From the NCBI GenBank assembly GCA_038257655.1, contig JBBSJC010000039.1, forward strand, positions 1-26,197: a stretch of DNA of 26,197 nucleotides, in the 5' to 3' direction. A program made the position numbers and the translations under genes. Shown here one piece after another: positions 14,547 to 24,697 of the stretch (position 1 is the first letter of the stretch; every line of letters starts with the position of its first letter). This stretch comes from DASUME01 sp038257655 (GTDB lineage: Bacteria > Myxococcota_A > Polyangia > Polyangiales > DASUME01). The notes beneath the pieces were generated by a model. It saw only the letters and a list, made by a program, of their open reading frames with translations. It searched no databases and had not been told where the DNA came from.

Positions 14547-14909
14547 CCGGCCGTATAGTAGCCGCGAATGTCGTACCAGATCGTGGTAGGCGGCCATCGC
14601 GCGTGAAGATTGCAGGCCGACGCGGCCGGCACAGGGAGAGCCCGAGCACTTCGAAAGACAAAGAGTCATCAGCTTGCGTGGCCCGCGCCCGTTCGGAATT
14701 TCCCGCTGGGCAAAGTTTGCTCACCCCACGGTTTCAGCGCTGACCGCGCTTGGTCTCAGCTTGTCGCTTGCGGGTCATCCCATACCGTGAGACATCGAGA
14801 CGGAAGTCACTTACCTCGTCCCCCTTATCTCGCCCCAGCTTGTTTCCTTGATGGTTTCAGCCCTTCGCGGTCGCGCTTTAAGCGTGCTTCGCGCAGCGTG
14901 GAGATGTTT

Positions 14910-17900
14910 ATGCGTTTGGCCTCGAGTCTTGTCCGCGTCGTGAGTCTTACTGCTGTTCTGCTGAGCGCTTGTCAGCCTGAGCAGCCCTTGAGCCAGTCGG
15001 GCGACGACGCCGGCATGGACGGGGGAGTCGCGGTGCGGTCAACCACGCAAGCGCTCGAGACGAGTCTCTGCGGACCCACGGCTGCCCTGCAAGCAGGCGC
15101 GCCTTGGCCGATGAGGGGCGGTTGCCCCACCCACGCAGGTCGCAGCAGCGAATACGGTTCGCTCACGAACGGACGGAACTGGGAGCGCGACACGTTCGGC
15201 GACGTTCGAGGTTCCGTGGCAGTCGCCGCGGACGGTTCCATCTATATTCCGGGCGATGACACCTTTGGCTTCAACGGTAAGCTCCACAAGCTTAATCCTT
15301 CGACCGGAGCCATCCAGAGTCTTCCCTTGGGTGGCATCACCCGTACGACTCCGGCGATCGCGTCAGACGGAACGGTGTATGTAACCTCAGAGTCGAAAAA
15401 GCTACATGCCATCGACCCTGTCACGTTCAAGGAACGGTGGTTCTACGCCACGGGAGGCCCGATCTCCAGCTCCCCTGCAATCGGCCCCGATGGGGTGGTG
15501 TACTTCGGCAGCTCCGACAAGTCCGTGTATGCGATCACGCCCGGAACGTCGAAGGGGACGAAAAAATGGATCCAGCCGACCGGGGGCGCAGTCGTAAGCT
15601 CCCCGGCATTGAGCCTGGACGCAAAGACGGTCTACATCGGCTCTGACGACACTTACCTATACGCATTCGATGCTGCCACCGGAGCAGTGCGGTGGAAGTC
15701 GAAGCTTCCCGCCGCCGTGCAGTCCTCGCCCGCGGTCGGCCGCTTCAATCACGTTTACGTTGCCTCGGGCGCCAGGCTCTACGCCATGGATGCGACCACC
15801 GGTATCATCGCTTGGGATAAGGCCCTTGGGGCGGGCACAGTCTACTCCCCGGCTGTGGCTGACAGCGGAGTCATTTATGTGGGTACGAGCTTCACGGCAG
15901 GCATCGGAGGCTCGCTGTACGCCCTGACTCCGGACGGAAGGATCTTGTGGCAGTACGACACCTTAGGGGGTGTGGAATCCACTCCGATCGTCGGTCGTGC
16001 AGGTAACCTCTTCTTCGGCTGCAACGACGGCTCCCTGTACGCGCTGAGCCCTGCTGGAAAGCAGATTTGGAAGTACCAAAGCCTCGGACCAGTCAGGTCC
16101 TCACCTGCCATCGCCAAGGGCGGTGCCATAATATATGGTTCGGACGACAACAAGATATACAGCGTCGGCGTCGGTACCCCACTCGTGGGGGCCGGCGGAG
16201 TCTGTACTTCGGACGCAGCATGTGAGCCCGAGCTGTTGTGCGGCGTGGGCAACGGACCGCGCTTCGGTAAGCCTGCCGGCACAAATGCCTGCTGGATACC
16301 AAGCTGCGAGAACAAGATCCAAGACCCCGGAGAGACCGAGGTCGATTGCGGCGGCCTGTGCGGCTCATGTACAAACGTATGCTCGCTGGCTTGCACAATA
16401 GGCTCGCAGGTTACGCCACCCGCGCTCGAGGTGCTGAGCTTCTCCCAGGGCGCTTTCGTCCGCGGCAGCCTCGGTACTTACCAGACCGGCGCGAACAGCA
16501 TCGCAGTGGCCCGTGGCGATCAGCTTCGCTACGAGGATCGCGGCGATGGTAATGGTCGCGTGGCGCTGTTTGAGGGGCCGCGCACCAACCGTATGGTGTG
16601 GTCCGAGAGCATGGGGCATCTGCCGGAGTGGTGGAAGGGGATTGGCCTTACCCCCACCATGACTCTGACGGAAGACGCGGCCGTGAGCCCCGACGGGCTG
16701 CAGAACGCAGACAGGTGGATGGCCGCCGCCGGAGCCAATGCTGCACGCGCGCAGACCATTATCAACGCCATGCCTGCGGGCTCCCTCAGCACCTGGCTGC
16801 GCCTGACCGACCCGGCGTCGTTCAATGCCGCAAGCCCGCTGAAGACCCGCGCGGTGCTTACCGACCTTACGGGAGGTTGGTACAACGAAGTTCTCGACTG
16901 GAGCTTGCCCGCCGCATGGGAGCGGCGCTCGAGGGTGACCACACCTGCGACCACGTCGACAGCGGTTCAGATGTCTCACAAGGGTGCGTGGCCTGGCAAT
17001 GCGACGCAGTTTCCTGCTTTGCCTGCTGCGGACTACGCGGTTTGGGGATGGCAGATTGAAGAGGGTCTGTTTCCTTCGAGCTATATTCCCACGCAGGAAT
17101 CGGCGGTCACCCGTAAGGTCGACCAGGTCTTGTTTGAGACCACGGTCGTGCCCGCGTGGCTGCGCACCGGCCAATGGCAGATCGACGTGTTGCCGCTGTA
17201 TTCGAGTGCGGAGATCGCGACCACGGATGAGTTCGTCCTCATGGCGTGGGAGGGTGGGCAGCTCTCGCTCGCCAAGGATGCGACGGGTGGGCTGATCAAG
17301 CTCGTCAGTGGCACGACGATATCCAAGCGTACGATCGCGTGGACGCGCAATAAGAAGTTGACCCTTACCATCGACGCGGCAGCGAAGACGCTGCAGGTGC
17401 TCGGCGCGGCGGCGGGCGACGGCTCGCAGTCTTACGGTTCGATCGCGATCGGCGGCACGGGGCGCGTGGGTATCGGTGCGTTGCTCAATGGCACCATTCC
17501 CGCGTTCGCGCGCCTCTCAGAGCCGCGCAAGGTCGCGAGTGCGACGCTCGCGTGTGTGCCGGATGCGGATTGCATCGTTTGCGGTGACGGTATCGTCGTC
17601 AATGGCATCGAGGTATGTGATCCCGGCAGAAATCCGCTCTGCAACAAGACGTGCACTTCCGCTCCTGGACTGACTGAGTGTCAGGCAAACCTTGATTGCG
17701 GACCCGGGCAGGGTTGCCCGGCCAAGCCTAATGGCGAAGCGTTCGGCGCTTCGTCCTTGCGCCGATTTTGTGTCTCGATACCGCTTTGCATTGAAACAGT
17801 CACTCCCGAATGCGGACCGGGGAGTGCCCCGTGCGGGGCGTGCCCCTGTACGCCTAGCCCTAGCCCTAGCTGCGATAGCAAGCAGTGCGGTCAAGATTCG

Positions 17901-20900
17901 AGTGACAGCTGTGGCGGCACATGCACGGGATACTGCGACCGAGGAGAAGCCGGTTGCCGCACTGACGGCGATTGCCGGGCAGGTTTCCTCTGTGGCAAGG
18001 GGGTTGCGTGGCGCTTCAACGGCGGCAGCCCCGCTCAGTCTGCAAACGCATGCTGGCCTTCGTTCTGCGATGACGTTGACCCGCGCCGCCAGAACTGTGG
18101 CACCGTAAGCTCTGAGTGCGGTCTGTGCGATCCAAGCACTCTGGACACATGCTTCTTCGGTCCTCTATGCAAAAATGGAACCGCCAACTGCGCGAGTGGC
18201 ACGCATGAGAATGAGATTGGTGTGTGCGTTGCCGATGATCCGGTAGACGTTTTCGACAACGTCGCGACGACAGCTGTAGGGGCTCTGCCCGGGTCCTTCG
18301 GCGTCGGGGCCTCTGGAAATGCAAACTATACCATTCCTATTTTCACGACGCCGGGCCGCGCGGGGCTCACTCCTCAATTGTCACTCGGGTACTCAAGTGC
18401 AGCCGGCAACGGAACGTTGGGCTTAGGGTGGTCCGTCAACGGCTTGTCATCCATCAGCTTGTGCGCCAATACCATCGCTCAAGATGGGTATCTGCGTAAC
18501 AGTGAGGCTTCGTTTTGCTTAGACGGGGCGCGCCTCATTCCAGTATCGTATGCCAACAACGAAACGCGATGGCGCACGGAGTTCGACTCCTTTGTACAGA
18601 TAACATCGCCCGGAGATCAGTTCGCTAAGAGTCCTGCGCGCGACATGACTCCGCCGTCTTTCGTCGCGAAACACAAAGACGGACGGGTCATGGTGTATGG
18701 CGGCGACGACAGCTCTAAGATGAACACGCGCATTCCAATCCTTATGCAAGGGTCATACGGAGGGTCCATCACCACCCGCTCGTGGGCCCTCACGCAGATT
18801 TCCGATCCGGCCGGCAATCGCATCTCTATCAAGTATTCTAAGTTTCAAAAGAAGCAGGGTAATGCGAGTCTCGACGCGGAGCTCCTGCTCCGCTGGATTG
18901 GTTACAATTTTAGCAAGAGCGGCGCCGATGATGCACTCAACGAGATCGTTTTTGAGTATGCAGGCGAAGATGGTCCGATACCTGGCCTATGTCGCATCAC
19001 TAACATTCCTGTCATCGGCGCCATGGAACAGTGCCACCGCGTGGATGAGCTGCACGGTTACGCGTACGGCTCGCCCGTTGAGCAGACTCATCGACTAAGG
19101 CGTCTCAAAGTCCACGCCAATGGCAAGATCGTTCGTAGTTACGACCTCACTGGTTCGACAACCGAAAACGGGTTGTCGGTGGTGTCCGCGGTCACGGAAT
19201 GCGCTTACGATCGGGCAGGTCAAAAAACCTGTCGCGCTCCCACGTCTTTTGACTACGAACCGATCGATCTAAGTTTGCAGGATGCGATACCCGCGCCCGG
19301 ACGGGCCGATCGGCAATGGATCTCACTGGACTGGAACGGAGACGGGCGAGACGATGCTGCCATGTACGGTGGGAGGGCATGGAGTATCTTCCTCGGGACA
19401 GCGACGGGCCTTGAGACCAATGCGGATGTGGTTCTAGAGACTTCAGTCGAGCGTGACGTTCCCGGGCCAGCAAAGCATGATCTCTCTCAGGCCTTCCCCA
19501 CCGACTTCGATGGCGATGGCGTCACAGACCTGCTCGTAGAAACGACCACCGGTGGAGGCAAACTGGCTCTCGAGCGCTTCAAGCGTGGCTCGTCGAGAAC
19601 GAACGTCGCGATACCGTGGCCGAGCGGACACCCGCGGAAAAATGCTGCATTCGTTCCTTTCGATATGGATGGCGACCATCTGCAGGATCTTCTGTATTGC
19701 ACCGGTGATGGCGAAGGGTGGATGGTGTTTCCAAACAAGCGGGGCACGTTGGGAGCGCCGAAACCTGTCGGAGCCTTCGGGCCGGGGCTGGCGAGCGGGT
19801 TTTGCGATGACGCAACCGTCATTGATCTACCTGACGGTCGACAGGCCGTTGTATCTTCGAACCTAAGCAGCAACGCCTATTGGATGCTGCTGCAATGGGA
19901 CGGCCGCCCGCTCAATGCGCTTCTGGAGCTGAATGTTAAACCCAGCAGCCACAGACTTGTAAGCGCGTTCGACTCGAATGGCGATGGCCTACGGGACCTT
20001 CTGTTCGTAAGCAGAAAGAGCTCGGACTATCATTGGTGGCTTAATACCGGTGCAGGGTTTTCGGTAACGGCTGGACCTCCGTGGATCCAAGGGGGATCAG
20101 GCAAGAATGAAGAGCTTGCGCGAGCAGTCGCCATCTCAACAGCCGACTTCGATCTGGATGGTCGAACCGACCTTGTCATCGGGAGCAAGTCCGGGGCGAA
20201 GGTGTCCTGGAAGGTATTTCGCGGTGCCAACTTGGCTGGAGATCCAATCAAGGTGTCCGAGCTTTCCGGAACGGAGCAGGGACTCTTACTTCTCGACGTA
20301 AATGGAGACGGACGCCAAGACTACTTCGGTAACGGCGTGATTCGACTCGGCAAGTCGCCTGCGGCAAACTTACTCAAGACCGTGCGCATCCGTACGCACG
20401 CTCAGGACGTTCCCGATCGCATCGAGATCGCATACGCTACGGGCATCGGGGCAGACGTCTATACGCCCGGCCGTACAGGCGTTGATTGTGATAGGGCTGG
20501 CACCACTGCCGCGTGCGTCACGCGCCTGCCCGGCCCGGTCGTCAAGAGCTACACGCGCAAGGCGTACCGCCAGGACCCCAGCGCGCAGCCACCGCAGGAA
20601 ACGCAGGGTGCCGGCGAAGGCTTTACCTACGCGGATGCGCGCGTGGATCGCCTGGGCCGCGGCTTCATCGGCTTCAGGCAGCGGAGCATTCAGCGATACG
20701 GCTTCGGGGGAGAGGAACTCTCCCTCATCACTGAAGATTACGACCTCTCTGTGCTCAACGAAGGTCCGGCCGGCCCATTCACCGTTCGTGATCCCGCGCT
20801 TGGTCAGCCAGAGGCAAGTAAGTACAACTACTATTACTATCCTTACGCTGGCAAGGCTAGGACCGTGACGACCGTCCAGATGCTGCCTCTGAACGCGTTA

Positions 20901-23900
20901 ACCGTAAGTCAAGCTGCTGCCACCCGAGTCGGTAAGATTGAAACAGATTTCAAAGTAAAATCGTCTGATTTCAACCACCGTTTCGTGGTGATGAAATCTA
21001 ACCAAGAGACGATCACAGAGATGGATAAGGTCGTCTCCCAGAGCCGCTCGGAGTTTACACACGACCAGTTCGGGAACCTGAAAATGTCCGTTACGACGTG
21101 GCCTCTTCAGCCAGGCCAGGGGGAAGGTACTTCCTTCTCGTACGACCATGAATCCAATACGACCCGAATCGCCAAGTGGCAGGTTGGCCTCGTAAAGTAT
21201 CTGACACAAGCCAGTGGTGTACCTGGCCCAGGGCCTGGAAGATCATTCGTGCGTAACACCGAGTTTGGCTACGACGATGCGGGCTTGATTGAGAGTGTCA
21301 TCGAACGTGGTGCGGCAGGAGTTCCTCGAGACGGACTTATAAATGCGAATGCACCCACCAAGCTGGGCACACTGTTTTACCGTGACGAATGGGGCAACGT
21401 GAATCTCGTCGCGCAGATTCCTGGCACCCTCTATCAGTACCCTGAAGGAAGTACACCTATTCGCGTCTGGTCTACTTCCTTTGATTCCCGCGGAGTCTTC
21501 GTCGAAGAGACACAGAACCCCGAGGGGCACGTCGAGCGGTTTGATCGAAGCTACCGGGACGGCCAGCTCCGCAGGCATGACGACCCCAACGGCCTCACGA
21601 CAACCTGGAAGTACGACGGCTTTTCGAGGGCCACTGAAGAGCGTCGCGTAGCTGAAGGCCTCACTACATCGCTGACCTATGGTCCGGCCCGATATACAGC
21701 GGCCCAAGGCTTACCCGAGAATGCCGCGACAACGACGACTGTGACAACGCGCGCCGTGGGCTCAAGCGATATGCTCGTTTCGTCCACGACGTCTGACACC
21801 GCCGGCCGAGTGGTCTCAAACACCAAGCAGGGTTTTCGAGCGGGAACCAACGTCCATCAAAGCTTAGTTTACGATGCCTTCGGCCGCCTGACGATCCAGA
21901 GCCGCCCACACCTCCTCAACGACTTCTCGCAAGGAGTTGACACCTTTGGGTACGATACCTTGGGAAGGCCAATTCGACAGACGACGGCAAACAACCAAAT
22001 CACGCAGACGTTCTATGCGAGTTCGGCCAGCCTCCGTGCGGACATAGCGCCTTTCCATCTCACGGACCCCAGCGCTCGCTGGGTGAGCGTGACGGAGTCC
22101 CCTGCGGGAACGGTCGTGAGCCAGTCTGTTGACGAGCGCGGACGCACGGTCATGACTGCCGAGGGATACTCGAGCGTGACCCAGTTTGAGTTTGGAGCGG
22201 CGGGGTTCTTGCTGTCAGTTACCGATCCCGCAGGCAACAAGATCGCGCATACACCCGACGAGTTCGCCCGCGTGCGGACCGCGTCGGACCCTGACACCGG
22301 CCGTCATCAGTATACATACGACGCGTGGGACCAAGTGCTGACCCACGTGCATAACACCGAGACCCATATCTTTGCTTACGATCTTATCGGAAGGACGACG
22401 AGCCTAGTCAATAGTGACGGGCGAACCGCGTGGACATGGGATCGCTTGAGCAACGAAGCCCACAGTATACTGTCTGGGCGTATGGGGTCAGTGGTCCTGC
22501 AGCGTAGCCCGCAGGGCCACCAGGATATGTACTTCTATATGGGGCCGGCAAAGGCGCTGAGCGGCGTCTCACGCAGCATCTCAACGGGTGGTGCTCAAGC
22601 GCCTATGCTTAGCAGTTTCGAGTACGACGCATTCTTGCGCCCCTCTATTGTCCACTATCCGGGGGATACGGCGTTTGCGGTCAGGTATCGTTACAACGCT
22701 CGTGGTTTCCTCGAGCAAGTCGAGAACGCGAATCAACCGACTGAACAATTTTGGAAGCTTGATGACGCCTACCAAGGGTATCGCCCTAGCGTGGTGCACC
22801 TCGGGGATGGAACGAAGGCATCCACTACGATCGATCCGCTTGCCGGATGGGAAAATGAGCGCCTCACGACTCGTCGCTCGAACAACGAAGTCTTGCTGCA
22901 TGAAGTTATCGGTCACGACGCGAATGGTCGTGTGGAATCGATTCGTCGCATGCATGACCCGCTCGAAACGGTTGCCAAACACTATGTTTACGACCGGCTC
23001 GATCGCCTCAAAACGGTAACTCGGGGCAGCGGAGCGTCGGCTCCGGAGCTGGCATCATTCACTTACACGGCAACGGCTAACATCAAGACTAAGTCGAACA
23101 TGGGAACGTATACCTATGGGGCGCCCGGTGAGCTCGATGGAGCGCCGCAAGGTTTGCCCCACGCGGTGCGGTCGACCGCGGGCGCCGCGGGCAACCATAA
23201 GTACGAGTACGATACTACGGGCTTTGGCCGGATGATGCACCGGGCTGGACCCACCGTTCCCGGTACCGAGCAGTGGTTCACGTACAACGCAACTGGTAAG
23301 TTAGCCCGAGTGGAGACGGGTGCGCAGCGCGCGTCCACCTCGTTCGAATATAGCGCCGCGGGAGATCGCGCGCTCCGCACCGACTCAGACGGATCGCGGA
23401 CGCTCTATGGGAGCATGTTGTACGAGCAGCATAGACCTGCGCTCGAACCGGCTAAAGAAACATTGCGAGTGGTTGTGTCCGGACAGGCCATCGCCGAGAT
23501 CAAACGTATCGGTGGCGTGCGGTCTGGAACAACGTACTTGCACCGAGACCAGCTGGGATCACCAGAGCTTCTTACCTCGGACACAGGCGGCATCGTTGAG
23601 CGCCGTACGTTCGGCGCCTTCGGGGAGCTTCAAGAGGGAGGGGGCGAATCGACTCTGGGATACACCGGACACCGCAACGAGGGTGATGCAGGTCTTATTG
23701 ACATGGTCGGGCGTTTCTATGACCCGCAACTAGGTCGCTTTCTTACCCCAGATCCCACGATCCCGGAGCCTGGTTTCAGTCAGGCATACAATCGCTATAG
23801 CTATGTCTACAACAATCCCATGAACTGGGTGGATCCGGATGGGTTCCGGCCTCGCAACTCTTATAAAATAGGACGCAGCGATCTCGCGTTGGCTGACGGG

Positions 23901-24662
23901 GGCATCTTCTCCGGGCCCGTTATCGCCGTCGTAGCGGTGGTGATCGTCGTCTCCGTCGCGGCCTACTTTACGGTGGATGCCATCACCGGCGGTGATCCTG
24001 ACTGGAGCACGCTCAACCCTAAGAATTGGGAATGGGGCAAACTCAACCCAGGGAACTGGGGAGGGAAGTCTTCAGGCGGCGGAGGACTTAAGCCTGAGAA
24101 GGCCGCCGGGCTACGCGCAGCTGCCGTGCGCACCGGAGGCGCCGACGGCACGCCATTGGGCGCGGCCGGTGGTAACGGTAGCCCTCGCCAGGGAAGCGAT
24201 ATAAATCGCGTTGTACGCACGGCGCTGAGCGACTGGGAGTGGACTCCTAGTCGCTACCCGAACGGGCACTGGGGCGGCGGTGCGGGAGCGTCGGGAGGGT
24301 GGGATGAGCAGAGCGAAGAGCCTTCCAAGCCGCGTGGAGCCTTCGACGTCGCGCGGGCGATACAAGTAGCCACGCTGGCCGAGGGACAAGCAGCGACTAG
24401 GCCGTTCGAAAAGCATCTCGAGAGTATTAACGATGTGCTCAAGAAGCCGAACTTGCTGAGCGGCAAGACTCCAGCGCAAGTAATGCAGAACCTGGGTGGA
24501 CGCACTCCCAGCGGGTGGCAGGTAGAAGCCCTTGGGAAGGGCTCTCAGAAAGGGAACGGCTTCGTGCTTCGGAGTACAATCCGAAGGGCAATCCGACGGG
24601 TCGACAACTGCGCTGGCATCCAGGAGGCGGACATCACGGGCCCGACCCATACTGGCGCGTGA
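14910..24662 (+). CDS. Giant SpvB/TcdB/Rhs-type polymorphic toxin lipoprotein (toxin tip frameshifted)
   Basis: The product is 3250 residues from the ATG at 14910 (GGAG six bases before it; upstream in-frame extension rejected). Order of parts, in rough residues: lipoprotein signal with lipobox LLSAC (Cys21); PQQ/BamB-like beta-propeller of repeats such as GSLYALTPDGRILWQY (63-420); Cys-rich segment (429-498); a concanavalin/tail-fibre-like region (504-877); a second Cys-rich region with a PSPSPS linker (880-1109); SpvB domain (from about 1127, GNANYTIPIF); at least five calcium-binding-like FG-GAP/VCBS repeats such as DWNGDGRDD (1467-1814); a TcdB middle part; YD/Rhs repeats (2047-2864); the Rhs core ending NNPMNWVDPDGF (near 2970-2980); a hydrophobic helix (3003-3021); and a C-terminal toxin region. 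This is the shell of Tc-toxin B/C proteins, which encapsulates and self-cleaves its toxin tip. The last 29 residues are out of frame with the apparent native toxin end. Confidence 0.9.
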   Translation: MRLASSLVRVVSLTAVLLSACQPEQPLSQSGDDAGMDGGVAVRSTTQALETSLCGPTAALQAGAPWPMRGGCPTHAGRSSEYGSLTNGRNWERDTFGDVRGSVAVAADGSIYIPGDDTFGFNGKLHKLNPSTGAIQSLPLGGITRTTPAIASDGTVYVTSESKKLHAIDPVTFKERWFYATGGPISSSPAIGPDGVVYFGSSDKSVYAITPGTSKGTKKWIQPTGGAVVSSPALSLDAKTVYIGSDDTYLYAFDAATGAVRWKSKLPAAVQSSPAVGRFNHVYVASGARLYAMDATTGIIAWDKALGAGTVYSPAVADSGVIYVGTSFTAGIGGSLYALTPDGRILWQYDTLGGVESTPIVGRAGNLFFGCNDGSLYALSPAGKQIWKYQSLGPVRSSPAIAKGGAIIYGSDDNKIYSVGVGTPLVGAGGVCTSDAACEPELLCGVGNGPRFGKPAGTNACWIPSCENKIQDPGETEVDCGGLCGSCTNVCSLACTIGSQVTPPALEVLSFSQGAFVRGSLGTYQTGANSIAVARGDQLRYEDRGDGNGRVALFEGPRTNRMVWSESMGHLPEWWKGIGLTPTMTLTEDAAVSPDGLQNADRWMAAAGANAARAQTIINAMPAGSLSTWLRLTDPASFNAASPLKTRAVLTDLTGGWYNEVLDWSLPAAWERRSRVTTPATTSTAVQMSHKGAWPGNATQFPALPAADYAVWGWQIEEGLFPSSYIPTQESAVTRKVDQVLFETTVVPAWLRTGQWQIDVLPLYSSAEIATTDEFVLMAWEGGQLSLAKDATGGLIKLVSGTTISKRTIAWTRNKKLTLTIDAAAKTLQVLGAAAGDGSQSYGSIAIGGTGRVGIGALLNGTIPAFARLSEPRKVASATLACVPDADCIVCGDGIVVNGIEVCDPGRNPLCNKTCTSAPGLTECQANLDCGPGQGCPAKPNGEAFGASSLRRFCVSIPLCIETVTPECGPGSAPCGACPCTPSPSPSCDSKQCGQDSSDSCGGTCTGYCDRGEAGCRTDGDCRAGFLCGKGVAWRFNGGSPAQSANACWPSFCDDVDPRRQNCGTVSSECGLCDPSTLDTCFFGPLCKNGTANCASGTHENEIGVCVADDPVDVFDNVATTAVGALPGSFGVGASGNANYTIPIFTTPGRAGLTPQLSLGYSSAAGNGTLGLGWSVNGLSSISLCANTIAQDGYLRNSEASFCLDGARLIPVSYANNETRWRTEFDSFVQITSPGDQFAKSPARDMTPPSFVAKHKDGRVMVYGGDDSSKMNTRIPILMQGSYGGSITTRSWALTQISDPAGNRISIKYSKFQKKQGNASLDAELLLRWIGYNFSKSGADDALNEIVFEYAGEDGPIPGLCRITNIPVIGAMEQCHRVDELHGYAYGSPVEQTHRLRRLKVHANGKIVRSYDLTGSTTENGLSVVSAVTECAYDRAGQKTCRAPTSFDYEPIDLSLQDAIPAPGRADRQWISLDWNGDGRDDAAMYGGRAWSIFLGTATGLETNADVVLETSVERDVPGPAKHDLSQAFPTDFDGDGVTDLLVETTTGGGKLALERFKRGSSRTNVAIPWPSGHPRKNAAFVPFDMDGDHLQDLLYCTGDGEGWMVFPNKRGTLGAPKPVGAFGPGLASGFCDDATVIDLPDGRQAVVSSNLSSNAYWMLLQWDGRPLNALLELNVKPSSHRLVSAFDSNGDGLRDLLFVSRKSSDYHWWLNTGAGFSVTAGPPWIQGGSGKNEELARAVAISTADFDLDGRTDLVIGSKSGAKVSWKVFRGANLAGDPIKVSELSGTEQGLLLLDVNGDGRQDYFGNGVIRLGKSPAANLLKTVRIRTHAQDVPDRIEIAYATGIGADVYTPGRTGVDCDRAGTTAACVTRLPGPVVKSYTRKAYRQDPSAQPPQETQGAGEGFTYADARVDRLGRGFIGFRQRSIQRYGFGGEELSLITEDYDLSVLNEGPAGPFTVRDPALGQPEASKYNYYYYPYAGKARTVTTVQMLPLNALTVSQAAATRVGKIETDFKVKSSDFNHRFVVMKSNQETITEMDKVVSQSRSEFTHDQFGNLKMSVTTWPLQPGQGEGTSFSYDHESNTTRIAKWQVGLVKYLTQASGVPGPGPGRSFVRNTEFGYDDAGLIESVIERGAAGVPRDGLINANAPTKLGTLFYRDEWGNVNLVAQIPGTLYQYPEGSTPIRVWSTSFDSRGVFVEETQNPEGHVERFDRSYRDGQLRRHDDPNGLTTTWKYDGFSRATEERRVAEGLTTSLTYGPARYTAAQGLPENAATTTTVTTRAVGSSDMLVSSTTSDTAGRVVSNTKQGFRAGTNVHQSLVYDAFGRLTIQSRPHLLNDFSQGVDTFGYDTLGRPIRQTTANNQITQTFYASSASLRADIAPFHLTDPSARWVSVTESPAGTVVSQSVDERGRTVMTAEGYSSVTQFEFGAAGFLLSVTDPAGNKIAHTPDEFARVRTASDPDTGRHQYTYDAWDQVLTHVHNTETHIFAYDLIGRTTSLVNSDGRTAWTWDRLSNEAHSILSGRMGSVVLQRSPQGHQDMYFYMGPAKALSGVSRSISTGGAQAPMLSSFEYDAFLRPSIVHYPGDTAFAVRYRYNARGFLEQVENANQPTEQFWKLDDAYQGYRPSVVHLGDGTKASTTIDPLAGWENERLTTRRSNNEVLLHEVIGHDANGRVESIRRMHDPLETVAKHYVYDRLDRLKTVTRGSGASAPELASFTYTATANIKTKSNMGTYTYGAPGELDGAPQGLPHAVRSTAGAAGNHKYEYDTTGFGRMMHRAGPTVPGTEQWFTYNATGKLARVETGAQRASTSFEYSAAGDRALRTDSDGSRTLYGSMLYEQHRPALEPAKETLRVVVSGQAIAEIKRIGGVRSGTTYLHRDQLGSPELLTSDTGGIVERRTFGAFGELQEGGGESTLGYTGHRNEGDAGLIDMVGRFYDPQLGRFLTPDPTIPEPGFSQAYNRYSYVYNNPMNWVDPDGFRPRNSYKIGRSDLALADGGIFSGPVIAVVAVVIVVSVAAYFTVDAITGGDPDWSTLNPKNWEWGKLNPGNWGGKSSGGGGLKPEKAAGLRAAAVRTGGADGTPLGAAGGNGSPRQGSDINRVVRTALSDWEWTPSRYPNGHWGGGAGASGGWDEQSEEPSKPRGAFDVARAIQVATLAEGQAATRPFEKHLESINDVLKKPNLLSGKTPAQVMQNLGGRTPSGWQVEALGKGSQKGNGFVLRSTIRRAIRRVDNCAGIQEADITGPTHTGA

Positions 24663-24697
24663 TCGACGGCAACACCAAGTCGGGGATTATTCGATGA
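24573..24697 (+). pseudogene. Native-looking toxin C-terminus, in the shifted frame of the Rhs gene
   Basis: The Rhs frame reads well through WQVEALGKGSQKGNGFVLR, then turns into a basic, unfamiliar 29-residue tail. In the +2-shifted frame the protein continues naturally as EYNPKGNPTGRQL, WHPGGGHHGPDPYWRV and DGNTKSGIIR, stopping at 24695-24697. One extra G at the GG of 24571-24572 (CTTCGG to CTTCGGG) would restore a 3262-residue protein. The His/Gly-rich HPGGGHHGPDPYWRV segment resembles the ends of nuclease-like polymorphic toxins that I recall, with histidines as possible catalytic residues. Without the base the toxin is probably dead. A sequencing or assembly slip in a G-run is the chief alternative to a real mutation. 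Confidence 0.75.

Noticed and set aside
14610..14909. N-terminal extension of the Rhs protein by 100 residues
   Set aside because: The lipoprotein signal with lipobox starts at 14910 after a GGAG site; the extension overlaps the divergent membrane-protein gene's 5' region and looks non-coding.
24560..24580. Programmed ribosomal frameshift producing the toxin tip
   Set aside because: No slippery heptamer or downstream stem was seen at CTTCGGAGT; a lost G is simpler.
24515..24697. Separate 60-residue gene at the end of the Rhs gene
   Set aside because: Its first third is nonsense from another frame; the rest is the displaced toxin C-terminus. No ribosome site precedes its ATG.
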